Positions 61,416 to 64,000 of a DNA stretch of 64,000 nucleotides are shown in pieces. The translations under genes were made by a program, and so were the position numbers. Source of the DNA: Lachnospiraceae bacterium (GTDB lineage Bacteria; Bacillota; Clostridia; Lachnospirales; Lachnospiraceae); NCBI GenBank assembly GCA_017551665.1, contig JAFZLB010000105.1:41575-105574 (forward strand), in the 5' to 3' direction. Each line of letters begins with the position of its first letter. Position 1 is the stretch's first letter. The notes below the pieces were generated by a model. That model searched no databases, was not told the origin of the DNA, and was given only the letters and a program-made list of their open reading frames with translations.

Positions 61416-63545
61416 TTACTGTAATGATTGACGTTCCTGAAGGTAAATACTTATTCGTTCCTGCGTCAGTTTTGCGACTTCCTCCGCGCTTTTTTTCCCA
61501 TAAAAGAAGTCCCTCGCCTCATCCAGTATGATATCTCTCATTTCATTGTCATCATAAAGGAAACTTGTTGTTTCCATCATCAGTTCCTCAAATTGTTTCC
61601 TTGCGTTTTCCGATAATTGCACATTGTCTTCATCAACGGTATCACAGCGTGCTTCATATGTCTTTCTGAGCACGGGAAGATAATCCACGTTTTCCTGCCA
61701 CCTCTCTGTGAATATCCCTTTGATCAGTACATATCCTCTGCCTGGATTCAGTGAATTATGCGGTATCGCAAACTGTAATCCTCCCGCACCCGTGTAAAAG
61801 CTCCCGTTTTCTCCGTTATCATTTGGAAATCCCGTAAACGTATAACTGTCTACTCCGTAGTTATTCTCTATTGCGCCTACCCTTTCCGGATTCCCGATTT
61901 CTTCCGGGCACAGCAGGATATCCGGTTCATAATCCGAAACATAGCTGTCAAAATCCGGCTTTAGTGGGCATAACCCAAGGCAAAACTCCAGAAGTGCTAT
62001 GTAATCCTCATTATCAAAACTGCAGGTGTTTGCATCGTAATCAATAAACCACCCCGGACTCAGTTCGCATATCCACAGGAGAAACTCCTCTGCTGTCATC
62101 CATTCCGGAAAGACGGACAGATTATCATCCGATGCCAGAATGGCATTCAGATCCTCCAACGACAGACCCGTGCGGTTACCGAAAACCTCTGTTCTTCCTG
62201 TGCAGGTGAGTATGGAAAACTTTTCAAACAGACACAGCACTTGTCCGTCGATTTCAAGTGCTTTGAGGATATTTCCGGTAAAATCCTCCTTGTTCAATCC
62301 ATCGTCCTGCTCTATCAGTGGCAACAAATCCATGAAGATTCCATCATTGAGCGGTATTTTTGACCCCGGCAGATGAAGAACATCGGGCACATTACCCGCG
62401 GCGATATCCGCATTCAACTGCATTGGATTTGTGTACCACCTGATCTCTGCCGCATAATCGTCATTTATGGAATTAAAGTAAGAAACATAGGACTCCAGAC
62501 GCGCGTTTTGTCCGATCACCGCGCCGACCGTTATGCGGATTCTCTGATCTTCTATGGTTTTTACGGTCACAAAATACAGAACCGGTTCTTCTTCGCAACA
62601 ATAACAGAATTCATTCTCGTCGATATCTAAAAAAGACGAGATATACTTCGTTGCGGACGGCAAAACGATCCTTTTCACTCCTTCTCTGAAACTCCCTTCC
62701 TCCGGGACAAAGCGGTAGATCGTATTGTCTGTAAGGATACAGGAATGCCAGGAACGGTTTCCGTATTGAACAGGGGATACCCGCTCTTGCGGCATTTTGT
62801 AGAAATCAGATAGTGATAACTCTGAAAGATTTATCCCGTAAAAGCCGATGGATTGTGCATTGATACAATAGGCATAGGTATTGGCGTTCTGATCACAAAT
62901 CAGATTTATCACATAAGCGTCTGATGGCAGGTCTATCTTTTTTTCTTCTCCCTTTTCGTCAAAAAGCGTGATCGTTGCGCCTTCCCAAAAAAGCGTGTCG
63001 TTTCCAACAACAAGAGCGCCGTTTTGGCTGTGTTCAAAAACAATTTCCTCTTTTTGCTCTGCTGTTTTAAGATGGGAATCATAAACAACAGCCTTATACC
63101 GGTATGTCTTCTCTTTTGCAGATGCGGCGTCTCCCTCAAAATGCAACAGCGGTTCATCATTGCTGCTGCAATAGAATACAACAAACCTTTCATCTGTAAG
63201 GGGCTGTACGGAATGAATATATGGATACCCACTCACATCTCCGCCAATGGAAGAATCTGATATAAACTCCCCTTTGAGGCTCAATGCAACCGCCTTCTTG
63301 CTTTCCTCTTTTTCCCCGATCATAATCAAGCGTTCGCCGCACTTTACAATTCCATGTACTTCATCCAGATATTCCGCAACAGATACCGATACAGCTTCTG
63401 CTGTTTTGCGTTCCGAAGCGGCATATTCCCCTCTGTTCAAACTCGAATGAACGTCATTTTCCCCCATCTCATAGTTACCTTTTACACAAGATGATATAAG
63501 CAATAACCCCAGGACCAATACGAAAATAGTTATCTGTTTTTTCAA
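61416..63545 (-). CDS. Large lipoprotein: N-terminal beta-propeller-like region plus extracellular solute-binding domain
   Basis: The 709 residues start with a lipoprotein signal (lipobox ISSC near 17-20). Residues about 50-335 consist of repeated beta-strand units of a propeller-like kind (GERLIMIGEKEES, DERFVVFYCSS, NDTLFWEGA). Residues about 340-700 look like a family 1 solute-binding protein (AVIGQNARLESYVSYFNSINDDY, AAGNVPDVLHL, WMTAEEFLLWICE). No ABC permease or ATPase is adjacent, so it may be a surface sensor or carbohydrate-binding protein rather than a transporter part. AT-rich. Shares promoter motif with the 58980-59420 gene. Confidence 0.75.
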   Translation of the reverse strand: MKKQITIFVLVLGLLLISSCVKGNYEMGENDVHSSLNRGEYAASERKTAEAVSVSVAEYLDEVHGIVKCGERLIMIGEKEESKKAVALSLKGEFISDSSIGGDVSGYPYIHSVQPLTDERFVVFYCSSNDEPLLHFEGDAASAKEKTYRYKAVVYDSHLKTAEQKEEIVFEHSQNGALVVGNDTLFWEGATITLFDEKGEEKKIDLPSDAYVINLICDQNANTYAYCINAQSIGFYGINLSELSLSDFYKMPQERVSPVQYGNRSWHSCILTDNTIYRFVPEEGSFREGVKRIVLPSATKYISSFLDIDENEFCYCCEEEPVLYFVTVKTIEDQRIRITVGAVIGQNARLESYVSYFNSINDDYAAEIRWYTNPMQLNADIAAGNVPDVLHLPGSKIPLNDGIFMDLLPLIEQDDGLNKEDFTGNILKALEIDGQVLCLFEKFSILTCTGRTEVFGNRTGLSLEDLNAILASDDNLSVFPEWMTAEEFLLWICELSPGWFIDYDANTCSFDNEDYIALLEFCLGLCPLKPDFDSYVSDYEPDILLCPEEIGNPERVGAIENNYGVDSYTFTGFPNDNGENGSFYTGAGGLQFAIPHNSLNPGRGYVLIKGIFTERWQENVDYLPVLRKTYEARCDTVDEDNVQLSENARKQFEELMMETTSFLYDDNEMRDIILDEARDFFYGKKSAEEVAKLTQERISIYLQERQSLQ

Positions 63546-63597
63546 GAATCTCCCCTCCCTCGCCTGTTTTTTCCTTTCAAGTAAACCCTTTCATAGT

Positions 63598-63627
63598 ATT
63601 AACGCTCTATTACAGTGAAAGGGGACA
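63598..63627 (-). promoter_or_regulatory. Candidate ECF sigma promoter B
   Basis: Minus strand TGTCCCC (63621-63627), 16-bp spacer, CGTTAAT (63598-63604), about 50 bp above the lipoprotein gene. Same blocks and spacing as promoter A. Confidence 0.65.
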
Positions 63628-63688
63628 AAAATTATTTGATTTTATACTTTTTTCCGATTTTGAAAACAAGTATGGTATCATATATCCT

Positions 63689-64000
63689 ATGGACAGCATC
63701 ACGAAAAAAGCCTATGGCAAGATCAATCTCATTCTCGATGTCACGGGGAAGCGGCCCGACGGATATCACGATATCCGGACCGTCATGCAGACCGTGGATG
63801 TCTGCGACACGCTGACCTTCACGAAAAACGACAGCGGCCTTGTCAGCTTCGCCGCAGCGCCGAAGGGACTGCCGGAAAACGAGGACAACCTGATCATCCG
63901 CGCCTGCGAGCTCATCCGGGCGGAATGCGGCATCCGGGAGGGTGTGACGATTGATCTCGTCAAGGAAATCCCCGTGGCTGCCGGTATGGGCGGGGGAAGC
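63689..64000 (+). CDS. ispE: 4-diphosphocytidyl-2-C-methyl-D-erythritol kinase, start only
   Basis: GHMP kinase of the MEP isoprenoid pathway. The first 104 residues are visible: substrate/ATP motifs KAYGKINLILDVTGKRPDGYHDI and the start of the ATP loop PVAAGMGGGS at the window edge. ATG at 63689; no strong ribosome site is visible. Returns to the GC-rich composition of core genes, marking the end of the AT-rich block. Confidence 0.93.
   Translation, partial: MDSITKKAYGKINLILDVTGKRPDGYHDIRTVMQTVDVCDTLTFTKNDSGLVSFAAAPKGLPENEDNLIIRACELIRAECGIREGVTIDLVKEIPVAAGMGGGS

Overview
The window looks like a chromosomal segment of an anaerobic, probably motile Lachnospiraceae-type Firmicute (Clostridia). 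The evidence is the rpsF-ssb-rpsR-gdpP-rplI-dnaB order, oxygen-sensitive class III ribonucleotide reductase (nrdD, nrdG), EtfAB, a labile-selenium/molybdenum hydroxylase maturation set, strong AGGAGG ribosome binding sites and two sigma-28-type promoters. Most genes are GC-rich. The IS element and the stretch from about 57.4 to 63.6 kb look clearly more AT-rich, which suggests acquired DNA. No rRNA, tRNA or CRISPR array was seen.

Layout. 1-4.75 kb: core replication/ribosome operon on the minus strand, with dnaB cut by the window edge. 4.76-9.86 kb: D-2-hydroxyacid dehydrogenase, sirtuin and S1-domain protein; then a macro domain/BioY/acyl-ACP thioesterase operon whose mRNA appears leaderless. 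9.86-15.4 kb: nrdG with a large insertion, an MFS exporter behind an attenuator-like leader, a toxin-antitoxin relic, and nrdD with a promoter carrying two NrdR boxes. 15.4-28.4 kb: a TetR-controlled cluster of two alpha/beta hydrolases plus a hydrolase relic, a CoA-transferase, a five-gene Liv-type ABC importer, a FabH-like condensing enzyme, a divergent MaoC hydratase, and etfBA. Two matching operators lie at the start points of two well-formed divergent promoters.

28.5-38.8 kb: selenium-dependent molybdenum hydroxylase (SDMH) maturation genes: a yqeC-mocA fusion, selD, yedF, cysteine desulfurase, DUF3343 and yqeB. Facing them is an operon of structured leader RNA, BtuCD-type ABC importer, NTPase and xdhC. 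No hydroxylase structural gene is present. Placing the importer upstream of xdhC in one operon suggests molybdate or tungstate uptake. 38.8-42.1 kb: an AAA ATPase preceded by five palindromes at exact 32-bp spacing, a UbiA prenyltransferase and PgeF. 42.2-45.9 kb: three tandem secreted SGNH hydrolases. 45.9-52.3 kb: GT2/GtrA glycosyltransferase, EAL phosphodiesterase with a sigma-28-like promoter, asnS, an FKBP-type lipoprotein and a small membrane protein.

52.3-55.5 kb: an intact IS1634-type element flanked by a perfect 137-bp target duplication, next to a gene with a sigma-28-like promoter. 55.5-63.6 kb: an AAA/PD-(D/E)XK protein and a block of secreted proteins around an ECF sigma factor and its DUF4367 anti-sigma-like partner. 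Two genes there share the motif TGTCCCC-N16-CGTTAAT, a candidate ECF promoter. The window ends in the start of ispE.

The best leads for something undescribed are the 32-bp palindrome array, the leader RNA of the putative Mo/W importer, the ECF regulon, the TetR-regulated CoA/transport cluster and the tandem SGNH family.
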